A program made the translations under genes and the position numbers. DNA of 64,000 nucleotides. It comes from Nageia nagi. Its lineage: Eukaryota > Pinophyta. Each line of letters starts with the position of its first letter. Position 1 is the first letter of the stretch. The notes beneath the pieces were generated by a model, which was not told the DNA's origin, did not search any database, and was given only the letters and a program-made list of their open reading frames with translations. Below are positions 11,439 to 22,603 of this stretch, in pieces. The stretch covers positions 119,660,001 to 119,724,000 of the forward strand of contig JBITNC010000001.1 of assembly GCA_050084985.1 (NCBI GenBank), written 5' to 3'.

Positions 11439-12042
11439 CTAGGTCACCTCATCCAAGAAGAACTTATCCATCCCACTAATGGAATTAACCAATGTTTGAT
11501 GAAAATTGAATATATAAAAGATAAACTTGTAAGGAAACTTTAACCATGTAAGATTCTTAAACTTATTAATGATTCCAAGCTTAGCATATTTAGTTGATTT
11601 TTCAAGTACCTCCAACATGAACAAAGAAACAATAAATGCTATTAGGAGAACCTTGAGTGGAATTTTTGACCCATATATTCTTATATAAGAAAAACCTTCC
11701 ATGATAAAATACTCCCCAATACCTAGCATGAAATCAACCAAATCCTTGTTGATACAAGGTAGTGGTATTCCTTTTATGAAAATCATGCAATTGTGGCACT
11801 TCTTGTGTATAAAAATTTCTTCTACCTCCAAAGCTATCAATTAGGTGAATATTCTTCATCATACCCTAAATATAATCAACTTATTTAGCTCTTAACATGT
11901 ATAAAATTTCCTTTGGTAATTTCCCTAATAGGAAGTGTATGAGGATGGAATAATATGAGAACTTGGGAAAAAACAAATCATCCATTTCGATTACCATATT
12001 TAACTCAATAAACTTTGTATGCATTTTATCATAGATCCATGT
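11439..12042 (-). pseudogene. Unrecognised protein remnant, downstream half (interrupted by element B)
   Basis: Two minus-strand open stretches, 12037-11881 (WIYDKMHTKFIELNMVIEMDD... PKEILYMLRAK) and 11840-11439 (133 codons, with IRIYGSKIPLKVLLIAFIV and FNFHQTLVNSISGMDKFF). The composition is protein-like. I do not recognise the family; a retroelement-borne extra ORF is possible. The sequence is cut by the TSD of element B at 12038 and resumes upstream (minus strand) beyond 29040. Stops and frame changes indicate a pseudogene. Confidence 0.4.
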
Positions 12043-12711
12043 TGTAGACCCTAAATAATGCAAATTAATTGTTCATGGGGTTAATTAATTGCACTATTTG
12101 GTCTATTTGTTGACATAAAGTAGGAATATAACAACAAATGATTAAGCATACAAGTTCATTTCATTAACATGCATATCTAATTGATTAAGGAAAGACACAC
12201 ATCAAGAATAAGCAATATAACATACATAAGCATGCCACCCTAGTAATAGTACATCACTGGTGTCATGTTAAGGACAACACTAAAGATGAGATGAAAGATA
12301 AAATAATAATCAAATGAATGATTTATCAATATAATTAAAGTATGATAATATTTGAGATAAGAAATTCACTTATTACATATAAGAAGCCCTTGCAAAGGTT
12401 TGCTTTGTAAATGATGTTTAAGTCCATGATTATCTATCCAATCTTCAGTTGATAGAGGCCTTGGGTATTATATAATTTTCCCCTTGTCTAATTTCCTTCT
12501 AATGATAATCCCATCATCTATATTGTTATGTCTTGAATGCCTTTATATAGGGATGCTTCTATTATAGGATTTGACCCCTTGTACATGCCACAAGGATCAA
12601 ATACATTGCTTGCACCTTTCTTATACATTTTAATCCCTTTTTAAATGATACATTGTTGAGGGATTAAAATGATTTATTAAATATATAAAGGTTCATTTTG
12701 AGGTGTCTACA
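12043..12711 (-). repeat. 3' LTR of element B
   Basis: 669 bp. On the minus strand it starts TGTAGACACCTCAAAATG and ends GGGTCTACA. It matches the LTR at 28369-29040 along its length. A TATA-like TATATAAAGG is at 12540-12549 (minus strand). A purine-rich tract, AAAGAGGGGGAAA, lies immediately upstream at 12712-12724. Confidence 0.9.
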
Positions 12712-12724
12712 TTTCCCCCTCTTT
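12712..12724 (-). promoter_or_regulatory. Polypurine tract of element B
   Basis: Minus-strand AAAGAGGGGGAAA directly abuts the 3' LTR start, the usual site of plus-strand DNA priming. Element A has CTAAAGAGGGTCAAA and element C CTAAAGAGGGGAAAAA at the same place. Confidence 0.8.
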
Positions 12725-12771
12725 GGATACGTGATTGAAGCAATGAAATTACATGTCCAAACAAGAAGTGT

Positions 12772-13392
12772 TATAGACACCTCAAAATGAACCTTTACGT
12801 ATTTAATAAATCATTTTAATCCCTTAATAGACTATTATGTAAAAAAGGATTAAAAATTTCTAAAAGAGATGTAGGCCATGTATTTGACCCTTGTGAATTA
12901 TACAAGGGGTCAAAATATTAAAGTCATGTAAACTTATATTAGATATAAAGGCATCATTTGATGACCTATAGATCATGAGAAAATCATGGGCAAATAATCA
13001 TTTCAAGCTAATACAAGGATTATTAATTAAAGATCATTTGAAGGATTGCAACCTACTTTATCTCTTTATATTGTGCATCTATTTTTTGTAATCTTGCATG
13101 TTTATTCATAACTTGATTATTCTCTAGTTTGTTCATTACTACATTCTTGTTCGCATTCATAATTTCACTTATCTTATGGCACTAGAGGCATACCAATTCT
13201 AGGGCATCAATGGCATGCTTATTCATGAATGTATGCTCTATCCTTTATTTTTTTTCTATTAATGGAATGAATATAGAATCTAAGTAAATACTATTGCATT
13301 CTTGTTACATGTTATTGCCATATTTCTAATATATACATCAATATTTATAAAATAGAGCAATATTGCATTAATTGCATTATTTAACTACTACA
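12772..13392 (+). repeat. 5' LTR of element A
   Basis: 621 bp, starting TATAGACACC (TG decayed to TA) and ending CTACTACA. A TATA-like ATATAAAGG is at 12943-12951. It matches 21978-22598 throughout with scattered differences. The first ~180 bp also resemble the LTR of element B; downstream they differ. Confidence 0.92.
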
Positions 13393-13412
13393 TTTGGTGA
13401 ACTCAACTACTT
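13393..13412 (+). promoter_or_regulatory. Primer-binding-site region of element A
   Basis: Directly after the LTR the sequence reads TTTGGTGAACTCAAC. The same TTTGGTGAAC follows the 5' LTRs of B (minus strand, just below 28369) and C (39962), and ATTGGTGACC follows that of D. The shared position and sequence support a tRNA primer site; I did not assign the tRNA. Confidence 0.7.
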
Positions 13413-13447
13413 GATTTATCTTTCCCTAGAGGAGATATCATGCTAAC

Positions 13448-14637
13448 CCTTCTTATCAGGATCAGGTTGCCAAAGCTTTATATTTCTATCTTTAGGATGC
13501 TAGCAATGTTAAGAGGGATCAACTCATAGCCACACTTTAGGCTTTGAACATGAATATTCTAGATTTACGAAGGGAGATTATTGCGAACAACAATCCAAGT
13601 TCTAACTCAACTAATCTAGGAGGTTCATCTAATACTAAACCATCTAATCCTAATGACTATGATAGCATTTTTATTTCACCTTTGACAAATGAAATCCATA
13701 ATTTTCCCCTACCACCTGATCACAAGACCCATAAGTTCAAGATGTTTAGCGATGAATAGGATCCCAAGTAGTATCTAGTTAGCTTTAAGAGGAGTGCTTA
13801 TTGAAATTGGGTTTAGATGAGAGGTTAATGGCTAAATTCTTCCCAAGGAGTTTGAAATATGATGCTACTCAATGTTTCTACTCTCTACCTAGTAAGTCTA
13901 TTGATTCCTTCAAAACCTTAGCTCAAATATTTATGGGTCAATATAAGCATAATATTAAATAACAAAGCAATATATCAAAATTATGTGCACTTTATCAAGC
14001 AAGCAATGAAACTATAGAGAAGTATGTCTTACACTTCAAAAAGGTATGGCAAACTACTCAAGTTAAACTAGATGAATCTAATATTTGTGGCATATTTCAT
14101 GAATTTATTATTCCTCTACTTCAATTGCATGCTCATAGCGCTAAGGATGTTTGTTTTAGTATGCTAGTTCAATAATTAGTACAAAAAAAGAAATTATTAT
14201 TATCTATAGGAGAGCTTAAATATACATCTATCAATGTTTTTAAAGATAATAGGAAATTGTACACCAAGAAAGAGGAGAAACCAATTAATATGGCAGGTAG
14301 ACCCAAGACTCCTCCAAAGGCACAAAGACCTACTTCCTCAAAAGAGACTAACTACACATTTCTAGTTCCACCAAGAATTCTTTTGAGGGACTTAATGAAG
14401 AAAGGCCTCCTACACCCGCTCAAAAAAATTGATGATGATACCCCTTTGGTAAACTTTGAGGCATATTGTGCTTATCATCAATCAAAAGGGCAAGCTACAA
14501 ATTTTTCTAAAACATTGGAAGCAGCTATCATAGCCCTCATAGAACAAGGAAGGTACAAGATTGATGAATGTATTACTAAACAAGAAGATGTTTTCAATGT
14601 GTTCATAGTAGTCAAAGAGGTGTGTGCTAACTTGTAA
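13448..14637 (+). pseudogene. gag of element A
   Basis: The reading frame begins around NPSYQDQVAKALYFYL, then NFPLPPDHKTHKFKMFS, followed across frameshifts by the retrotransposon gag core (KLFPRSLKYDATQCFYSLP, then IDSFKTLAQIFMGQYKHNIK, LCALYQASNETIEKYV). The C-terminal part (14257-14637) holds RILLRDLMKKGLLHPL and a degenerate zinc-binding-like YCAYHQSKGQATNFSKTLEA block. Capsid protein of the virus-like particle. Several stops and at least two frameshifts. Confidence 0.85.
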
Positions 14638-14723
14638 AGACTATGTCCATGCAATGTTTCAAATCCAATTACCATTGAACAAGTATCCTACCTGATCCAA
14701 AAGTTTATAGTATTATTGATCAA

Positions 14724-15420
14724 TTGAAAAATACACCAACCAATATTAGCTTGTATGATCTCATTTGTACTTCTCAAGCTCATAGGGATGTTTTATATAC
14801 TTTATTTAAGAATGAAACTATTCCTACTAACATTTTAGTGACTACATTTTTTGAGAAGCTCCAAACTATTAGGGAAAGTAACACTATCTCCTTTTATAAG
14901 TTTGAAATACCCAACCAAGAACTATTATATGAGTGTGTAGCTTTATATATCACCCCTATGGTAAATGAATGGGAATTCAAAAGGACAATGGTAGATAATT
15001 GTGTTAGTTGTGAATGTATGTTCTAACCATTTTTTGACTTGATTACATGTAAAAGGTGTAACCATCCCCCCATTAGAAGAAGCTACTTTCAAAATTAGAG
15101 CCTACTATAGTTTTTATAAGAAACCACTAGGCATGGCTACCATCATGATTACCATAGGAGTTAGAACTATTCTAGCCAAGTTTCACATAGTTAAATCTAA
15201 GTTGTCTTATAGCATGCTTTTAGGAATACCTTTGATCCATCTTATGGAAGCTATTCCTTCTACATTACATGGTAGTTTGAAATTTGAATTCCAAGGAGTA
15301 CATACAATCTTAGCTGATCATGAGCCCTATGCGCTATGCAATGCTACTGATATTAAGGAGATGGATTTAATTCCACCACTTTTTGAAATAAAACCCTTGG
15401 ATGATCCCACATTAAGATAA
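14724..15420 (+). pseudogene. Protease region of element A (pol start)
   Basis: 14724-15026 encodes the gag-protease spacer and the start of the retropepsin fold, including MVDNCVSCECMF at the position of the usual D-(S/T/N)-G-A active site: the Asp is kept but the Gly is Cys. 15056-15420 follows with KKPLGMATIMITIGV, then SMLLGIPLIHLMEAIPSTLHGSLKFEFQGVHTILADHEPYALC, typical of the protease C-terminal part in plant gypsy elements. A frameshift near 15026 separates the halves. Confidence 0.8.
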
Positions 15421-16378
15421 AGTATAGATAAATAGGTACAAATCAAAAAAATAGGTATGGGAATTTACAAAGTAAATGATACAGACTTATTTGCATATGT
15501 TAAAGACTTGGAATGGCCTAAAATATTGGCTATTTTAGGCCACCAGCACCATGTTGTTCTACATACAAGGCACCAATATTGTATAGATTATTATGTCAAT
15601 GACCCTTCTAGCTCTATTCTATCTAAAATGATGAACCAATCTTTTTGAAGGTGATGTATCCACATCTCTTGAATTGGGTAAATTCTTTTCTTCTACTTTT
15701 GTTCAAAAATATATGGTTAACAATTGCAAGTATAGGAGAGGAGGTTTAGGTAAAATTGAGCAATTTATGTCTAATTTTTCTATTTTTAAAACAACGTAAC
15801 TTACTAAGATAGGTCTAGGTAGTGATGGACAAGTCAAATAAAAATGGGGTCCCATAAAATTTGTCAAAACATCTAATGTGATCGAATTATTTGATGAAAT
15901 TGATGAAGATATGTGGATTGATCATGGATTTCCTCTTGCCTTTTATTTTTTCAATACTAATGATGATTTGCTTAAATACTTGGGGGCACATTCAGAATTG
16001 CCCAAGTCTAATGAAAAATATTATGCCTCTTATATGCTTCATGAATATGCATACTTTGGTCAAGAGGTCAATTTTCATGATGTTTTACAGGTTCATCCCT
16101 TAGAAGAAGTTGAGATTGTTGATCTTCTTATGAAGGATTTGCCATCATTATTAACAATAAACAAGGATATCACCTTCCCACAAGAAGAGTTGCTAAAAAT
16201 TAGCATTGGTACTATAGATAAGGAGATATTTCTTCAAATTGGAGTAGCCCTAGCCTCTTACAAACAAGAAAGGTATAAATCTAAATTCATCACACATTCT
16301 AAAAATTTTCTTGGTCTTATGATGATATGGCTGGATTAGATCCTTCATTTGTTATACATAATTTACCATTAAAAGAAA
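15133..16378 (+). repeat. First copy of a 1246-bp tandem duplication inside pol of element A
   Basis: It begins at ATGGCTACCATCATG and covers the protease C-terminal part, the protease-RT linker (GMGIYKVNDTDLFAYV, then the acidic EIDEDMWIDHGFPLAF stretch) and the sequence up to the RT start (AGLDPSFVIHNLPLK). The next copy starts directly at 16379. About 20 differences were counted by eye between copies. Confidence 0.95.
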
Positions 16379-17624
16379 ATGGCTACCATCATGATTACCA
16401 TAGGAGTTAGAACTATTCTAGCCAAGTTTCACATAGTTAATTCTAAGTTGTCTTATAACATGCTTTTAGGAATACCTTTGATCCATCTTATGGAAGCTAT
16501 TCCTTCTACATTACATGGTAGTTTGAAATTTGAATTCCAAGGAGTACATACAATCTTAGCTGATCATGAGCCCTATGCACTATGCAATGCTACTGATATT
16601 AAGGAGATGGATTTAATTCCACCACTTTTTGAAATAAAACCCTTGGATGATCCCACATTAAGATAAAGTACAGATAAATAGGTACAAATCAAAAAAATAG
16701 GTATGGGAATTTACAAAGTAAATGATACAGACTTATTTGCACATGTTAAATACTTGGAATGGCCTCAAATATTGGCTATTTTAGGCCACCAGCACCATGT
16801 TGTTCTACATACAAGGCACCAATATTGTATAGATGATTATGTCAATGACCCTTCTAGCTCTATTCTATCTAAAATGATGAACCAATCTTTTTGAAGGTGA
16901 TGTACCCACATCTCTTGAATTGGGTAAATTCTTTTCTTCTACTTTTGTTCAAAAATATATGGTTAACAATTGCAAGTATAGGAGAGGAGGTTTAGGTAAA
17001 ATTGAGCAAGTTATGTCTAATTTTTCTATTTTTAAAACAACGTAACTTACTAAGATAGGTCTAGGTAGTGATGGACAAGTCAAATAAAAATGGGGTCCCA
17101 TAAAATTTGTCAAAACATCTAATGTGATCGAATTATTTGATGAAATTGATGAAGATATGTGGATTGATCATGGATTTCCTCTTGCCTTTTATTTTTTCAA
17201 TACTAATGATGATTTGCTTAAATACTTGGGGGCACATTCAGAATTGCCCAAGTCTAATGAAAAATATTATGCCTCTTATATGCTTCATGAATATGCATAC
17301 TTTGGTCAAGAGGTCAATTTTCATGATGTTTTATAGGTTCATCCTTAGAATAAGTTGAGATTGTTGATCTTCTTATGAAGGATTTGCCATCATTATTACC
17401 AATAAAGAAGGATATCACCTTCCCACAAGAAGAGTTGCTAAAAATTAGCATTGGTACTACAGATAAGGAGAGATTTCTTCAAATTGGAGTAGCCCTAGCC
17501 TCTTACAAACAAGAAAGGTATAAATCTAAATTCATCACACATTCTCAAAAATTTTCTTGGTCTTATGATGATATGGCTGGATTAGATCCTTCATTTGTTA
17601 TACATAATTTACCATTAAAAGAAA
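16379..17624 (+). repeat. Second copy of the 1246-bp tandem duplication
   Basis: Near-identical to 15133-16378. The junction reads GAAAATG|GCTACC where the unduplicated right edge reads GAAAATG|CCAAACC, with ATG shared at both edges. The length is not a multiple of three, so the duplication itself shifts the frame. This copy runs directly into the RT domain. Confidence 0.95.
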
Positions 17625-18340
17625 ATGCCAAACCAATTAAGCAAAAGCCTAGAAAAATGCATCTGTCTAAGGCCTTGTTAATTAAAAAAGAGATTGAAAA
17701 ATACTTGCAAGTAGGATTCATAGATCCTATTGAATATTCTAAGTGTTTGTATAACTTATTTCCTATTATTAAACCAACTAGTGAAATACAAGTATGTACC
17801 AATTTTCATGATATCAAAAATGCTTGTCATAAGGATGATTTTCCATTACCTAATATTGATATGATTGTTGATAACACAGATGGTCATATATGTTTTCATT
17901 TATTGATGATTTTTCTAGCTATAATCAAATCTTAATTAATCCTATTGATCGACATAAAGCCACTTTCACAACCCCTTGGGGTAATTTTTGTTGGAAGGTT
18001 ATACCTTCTAGACTAAAAAATATAGGTGCTACATATCAAAGAGCCATGGTTAGTATGTTCCATAAGCATATTCACAAAATAGTGGAGGTTTATGTTGATG
18101 ACATTCTTTTCAAATCAAAGTAAGGTCAAGACCATCTCCAAGCCATTAAAGAGATATTCAACATTTTGCAAGGGTGCAACGTAAGACTTAAACCTTCAAA
18201 ATGTGTATTTGGAGTTACTTCCAAAACATTGTTAGGGTTCATGGTTTCAAATAGAGGAATTGAAGTAGATCCTAAGAAAGTAAAATCCATTAGTGACATG
18301 CCTCCCCTTAGAAACTTGAAACAACTTATAATTCTTTAAG
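17540..18340 (+). pseudogene. Reverse transcriptase of element A
   Basis: RT blocks in order: LDPSFVIHNLPLKENAKPIKQK, KEIEKYLQVGFIDPIEYS, EIQVCTNFHDIKNACHKDDFPLPNIDMIVD, a frameshift near 17886, then IDDFSSYNQILINPIDRHKATFTTPWG and GATYQRAMVSMFH. The catalytic motif Y-V-D-D at 18091-18102 is intact. LLGFMVSNRGIEVDPKKV follows. It copies element RNA into DNA in intact relatives; here stops at 18121 and elsewhere inactivate it. Confidence 0.92.
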
Positions 18341-18342
18341 GA

Positions 18343-18920
18343 ATGATAAATTCAATTAGTAGGTTCATCTCACAAGTAAGGGACAAGTGTAGACCATTAA
18401 CTCGCTTACTTAAGAAGGATGTCAAGTTTGCATGGGATGTGAATTACCAAAAAGTATTTGAAGATATCAAGCAATATTTGCTTAACCCCTCTATCCTTGT
18501 TCCCATGTATTTGTCCCAACCTACTTATTTGTATATTTTAGCCTCCTTGTATGCTATAGGAACCATGTTGTGTCAAAAAATTGAAAATAAAAAAAAAAGG
18601 CTATCTATCATCTAAGAAAGAAATTGATTGATTATGAGACAAGGTACACTCCTATGGAGAAGATTTGCTTTGCTATGATATTTACCACTGAAAAATAAAT
18701 GCATTACTTGTTATATTGCACCACATATGTTGTTAGTCATATTGATCCTTTAAAATATATTATGGCTAAATAAAACTTATCTGATAGATTTGCAAAGTGG
18801 CTAATGCTATTATAGGAATTTGATATTAATGTGGTAAAGCAAAAATTTGTTAAAGTACAGGACATTATAGATTTGCTAGCAAATTTCCCTCAACAAGGTG
18901 AGGATATGATCCACAAATAA
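18343..18920 (+). pseudogene. RNase H domain of element A (RT-linked)
   Basis: RDKCRPLTRLLKKDVKFAWD is followed by ILVPMYLSQPTYLYILASLYAIGTMLCQ (the position of the RNase H-like start), then RYTPMEKICFAMIF and YVVSHIDPLKYIM after a frameshift near 18595. The linker ends LANFPQQGEDMIHK. Multiple stops. Confidence 0.8.
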
Positions 18921-19019
18921 TTTCTTAACATTTTTTAGGAGGATACATGGTGCCAACATCTTGATGATCTACTAACAGGGCACCAATGGTGTGATTTTGA
19001 AGAGATATCCATACCTAAT

Positions 19020-19562
19020 GAATATAGTTTTCTTCTAGAGAATGAGCCTATAGTCTAGACCCTATATTTTGATGGTTCTAGATGCATTCATAGAGAAGGG
19101 GTAGGTATTGTTTTGGTCTCCCCTACTAATTAAGTAATTCTTATTACCTATAAATTAGATTTCAAATGCACTAATAATATGGCTAAGTATGAAGCTTTAA
19201 TACTGGGATTGAAGGAGGCTTTAGAATTGAAAATTGGAAACATAGAAATTTATGGAGACTCATAGATTATTATCAACCAAGTTAAGGGTACATATGATAC
19301 CAAATATGAGAAGCTATGACCTTATAGGGTGGTTGTGATTGAGTTGGTAGACAAGCTTGATAGGTATACTATTAAGACCATTCCTAGGATTAATAATAGA
19401 TATGCAAATGCTATGGTAAGTGTAGCCTCATTGGTACCAATTAAGCTTGAAGATGAGGAGACCATTCTCACTATCTATAAGTTAAGTTCTCCATCTTACA
19501 TAACTCATATTTGTTCTATTTTTTCCTATATTTTTTCTAATGATGATGCTTTTCAAGACTAG
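19020..19562 (+). pseudogene. Second RNase H (aRNH/RVT_3-type) domain of element A
   Basis: LYFDGSRCIHREGVGIVLVSP, then NNMAKYEALILGLKEALELKI and EIYGDSQIIINQVKGTY (with one stop in the last) match the archaeal-type RNase H that Tat-lineage elements carry between RT-RNase H and integrase. The first Asp, Glu and second Asp are present. The fourth acidic position (NRYADAM in relatives; element C has D) reads N here. Confidence 0.75.
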
Positions 19563-20820
19563 TATTTTGATATCTATAGCTACTTAAAAGACCAAAGTGT
19601 TCCTTCTAGTTATATTAAGAATGATAGACTAAGATTGAGAAGGAATTATATGAAATATGTTATCATTTGTGATATTTTATATAAAATATCCTTTTATGGT
19701 TCCTTGTTGAAATGTTTAATATAGGATGAAATAGCTACTACTTTAGAGCAAGCTCACAATGGATTATATGGTGGCCATTTTTATGCCAAAGCTCTTTATA
19801 CAAAGATCTTGAGAATAGGGTACTATTAGCCCACTATGTAAGAAGATTATCAAACTCATGTGAAAGTATATGTACCATGAAAAAGCATGCAAAATTAGAA
19901 AAATAGCCTAGTCAAGAACTCAATTCCATTATTTCTCCATGGCCCTTTGCTACTTGGGGCATAGATTTGATTAGCATGATTAATCCTCAATCTAGAGAAG
20001 GACACACGTTTGTCATCATAGCTACAAAATATACTACCAAGTGGGTGAAATACATCCCCATGAAGTCAGTAACATAAGAAAATATTATTTCATTCCTCAC
20101 AAAATACATCATCACTAGATTTGATGTGCCATAAAGGTTGATCATGGATAATGGTCCAAATCTCAAGGGCAAGGATATGCAAGAATTTTGTAAAAAGTTT
20201 CACATCACACAAACCTTTCCTTTAATTTACTACCCTTAAGGTAATGGTCAAACTAAAGCAACAAACAAGACACTTAAGATTATTCTTACCAAAACATGGG
20301 ATAAGTACAAAAGAGATTGGCATAAACAATTACCATATGCATTACAGACCTACATAACTAGTTTCCAAATAACCATCGGGGCAACCCCCTTTTCATTAGT
20401 ATATGAAGATGAGGCCATAGTCCCACTTGAGTTAAATATTCCTTCCCTAGGATCTCTTTACAAGGTGATATTCTGGATGAAGGTGCAAGAAAAGTCAAGA
20501 TTGCAGCAGTTAGATATGTTAGATGAAAAATGAATTAGATCCATTAGGCATCAAAAGGTATACCATGCCAAACTTAATAGAGAATTTGGCAAGAAGATAA
20601 AAGCTAAGAAGTTCAAAATATGGGACCTAGTATTAAAAGAGAATATTAATAGAATAGCAGCAAATGAGGAGGCTAAAGGAAAATTTGAACCCAATTGGTT
20701 AGGCCCATATGTTGTTGTTGATGCAATAGGATCAGGATCATACATGTTATAAAATTTGGATGGCAAGGAAGAACCAAAAACCTTCAATGCCATCCATCTC
20801 AAGCATTTTTATGATTGAAA
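19563..20820 (+). pseudogene. Integrase of element A
   Basis: A degenerate zinc-binding region (EQAHNGLYGGHFYAKALYTKI) precedes the catalytic core: PFATWGIDLISMINPQSREGHTFVIIA, then RLIMDNG. Core Asp codons lie at 19964-19966 and 20147-20149. The Glu expected 35 codons later is Lys (20255-20257, GQTKATNKT). The C-terminal part includes KFKIWDLVLKENINR and KGKFEPNWLGPYVVVDAIGSGSY. Several stops (for example 20074 and 20131). Confidence 0.9.
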
Positions 20821-21977
20821 AGCACAACTCTATGCCCCTATAAAATAATTCATATCAAATGTAGGGACATAATTACCTTTTATTTTATGTATATATCCAT
20901 GCAAAACATGGCATTTATAGCATTCTTGACTATTAGCATGATGTTGATAGGGTGCAAATAGAAAATATATTAACAGTCTAATGTCTTCAGGTCATGGAAA
21001 TAAAAACACATGATCATCGATGGCCAATGATACGGCTAGTGAGAGTTCACTCACTTAAAATAAAAAAAGGTGATAAAATGAGTAATTTGTTGACATTGGA
21101 TCATATATAATGGATGATACATTTTACTATGTGTCCACATGGTTTCTTATTTGACCCCATCTAAAGCATACTATCTTTGGATAATCTACATAAAAATGCA
21201 TGATCATCGATGGCCAACAATACGGTTAGTGAGAGTTCATTCACTTAAAAGATAAATTGGCAATACAACCATGAGCAATTTGTTAACATTATATCATCTC
21301 TAATGTATGATACATTTAATTATGTATCCACATCATTTTTTCTTTGAGCCCATATAAAGCATACTATCTTCATATCATAGACATACAAATGTATGATCAT
21401 TGATGGCCATCGATATGGCTAGTGAGAGTTCATTCACTTAAAATATCCATCATCCATCATTATTTTATGACTAACATTTCATTTCAATTACATATATCTA
21501 GCAAAAAAGAAGAAACTTATAGTCAAAAATAGGGCACCAACATTGTGCTCACAGTCTATTCTGCCATCAATGGCATTTCCACCAATCCAAAGCATAACCT
21601 CTCTATTTCAAGGTATGGACTTAAGTGTGAATGGTTCCTAAGTATCAAACATGATGAAATGACCAAATTTATGATTGAGATAGTATAATGGAGGAAAATA
21701 ATATCTTCCATCTCCAACCTTAGATATGGATTTTTATAGTCATCCAAACAATATTCCTAAATATAACTTCTTCAATAGCTTTTGCCTTGGCTACTCCACT
21801 CAAGGATCTTTCCTAGGGAACCTAAGTCAAAAGGGGGGTAGTATAAAGACCCTAAGCATCATTTAGCAAAATAAAACATCAACAAAAAGATCAAAAAAAT
21901 TTCTTTTATGTCTTTGCTACACTTCTTCTTGGACATTTAATTTCATTGCTTCAATCACACATCTAAAGAGGGTCAAA
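20821..21977 (+). other. 3' UTR of element A with polypurine tract
   Basis: A noncoding block shared with B (22604-23930, minus strand) and C (49960-50462 and 58218-58650). It holds the ~190-bp repeats, then the conserved CTTGGCTACTCCACTCAAGGAT and CAAAAGGGGGGTAGTAT pieces, and ends with CTAAAGAGGGTCAAA next to the LTR (polypurine tract, about 21963-21977). Confidence 0.8.
20990..21450 (+). repeat. ~190-bp tandem repeats in the 3' UTR of element A (three copies)
   Basis: Each copy has a core GATCATCGATGGCCA followed by GGCTAGTGAGAGTTCACTCACTTAAAA. Copies start near 21012, 21202 and 21395. The core resembles a 16-bp perfect palindrome ATCGATGGCCATCGAT, and AGTGAG/CTCACT forms a second inverted pair. 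Confidence 0.9.
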
Positions 21978-22598
21978 TGTAGATGCCTCAAAATGAACCT
22001 TTATGTATTTAATAAATTATTTTAATCCATTAATATAATATTATGTAAAAATAGATTAAAAATGTATAAAAAAGGTGTAGGCCATGTATTTGACCCTTAT
22101 GGATTATAAAACAGGTCAAAATATCAAAGTCATGTAAACTTGTATCATATATAAAGGCATCATTTGATGACCTATATATCATGAATGAATCATGGGTAAA
22201 TAATCATTTCAAGCTAATACAAGGATTATTAATTGAAGATCATTTGAAGGATTCAACTTACCTTATCTATTTATATTATGTATCTATTATTTTGTAAGTT
22301 TGCATGTATGCTCATAACTTGATTATTCACTAGTTTGCTCATTGCTACATTCTTGTTTGCATCCATAATTTCACTTATCTTATGATGCCAATGGTGTACC
22401 AATTATAGGTCATTGATGGTGTGCTTGTTCATTAATGTATACTCTATCCTTTTTGCATTTTTTATTAACAAAATGAATATAGAATCTAAGTAAACACTAT
22501 TGCATTCTTGTTACATGTTATTACCATATTTTCAATATATACATCAATATTTATAAAGTAGAGCAATATTGCATTAATCACATTATTTAGCTACTACA
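21978..22598 (+). repeat. 3' LTR of element A
   Basis: 621 bp, TGTAGATGCC...CTACTACA. TATA-like TATATAAAGG at 22148-22157. Followed by the target-site duplication AGTGT. Confidence 0.92.
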
Positions 22599-22603
22599 AG
22601 TGT

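Larger units (their letters stand above)
12772..22598 (+). mobile_element. Ty3/gypsy (Tat-like) retrotransposon A, full length but decayed
   Basis: 9827 bp with paired 621-bp LTRs and an exact 5-bp target-site duplication AGTGT (12767-12771 and 22599-22603). The internal order is gag, protease, RT, RNase H, second RNase H (aRNH), integrase, then a 1.1-kb 3' UTR with ~190-bp repeats. RT before integrase makes it Ty3/gypsy; the extra aRNH before integrase is known from the Tat lineage. It is inserted in the 3' UTR of element B in opposite orientation. Stops, frameshifts and an internal 1246-bp duplication make it non-functional. Confidence 0.92.
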
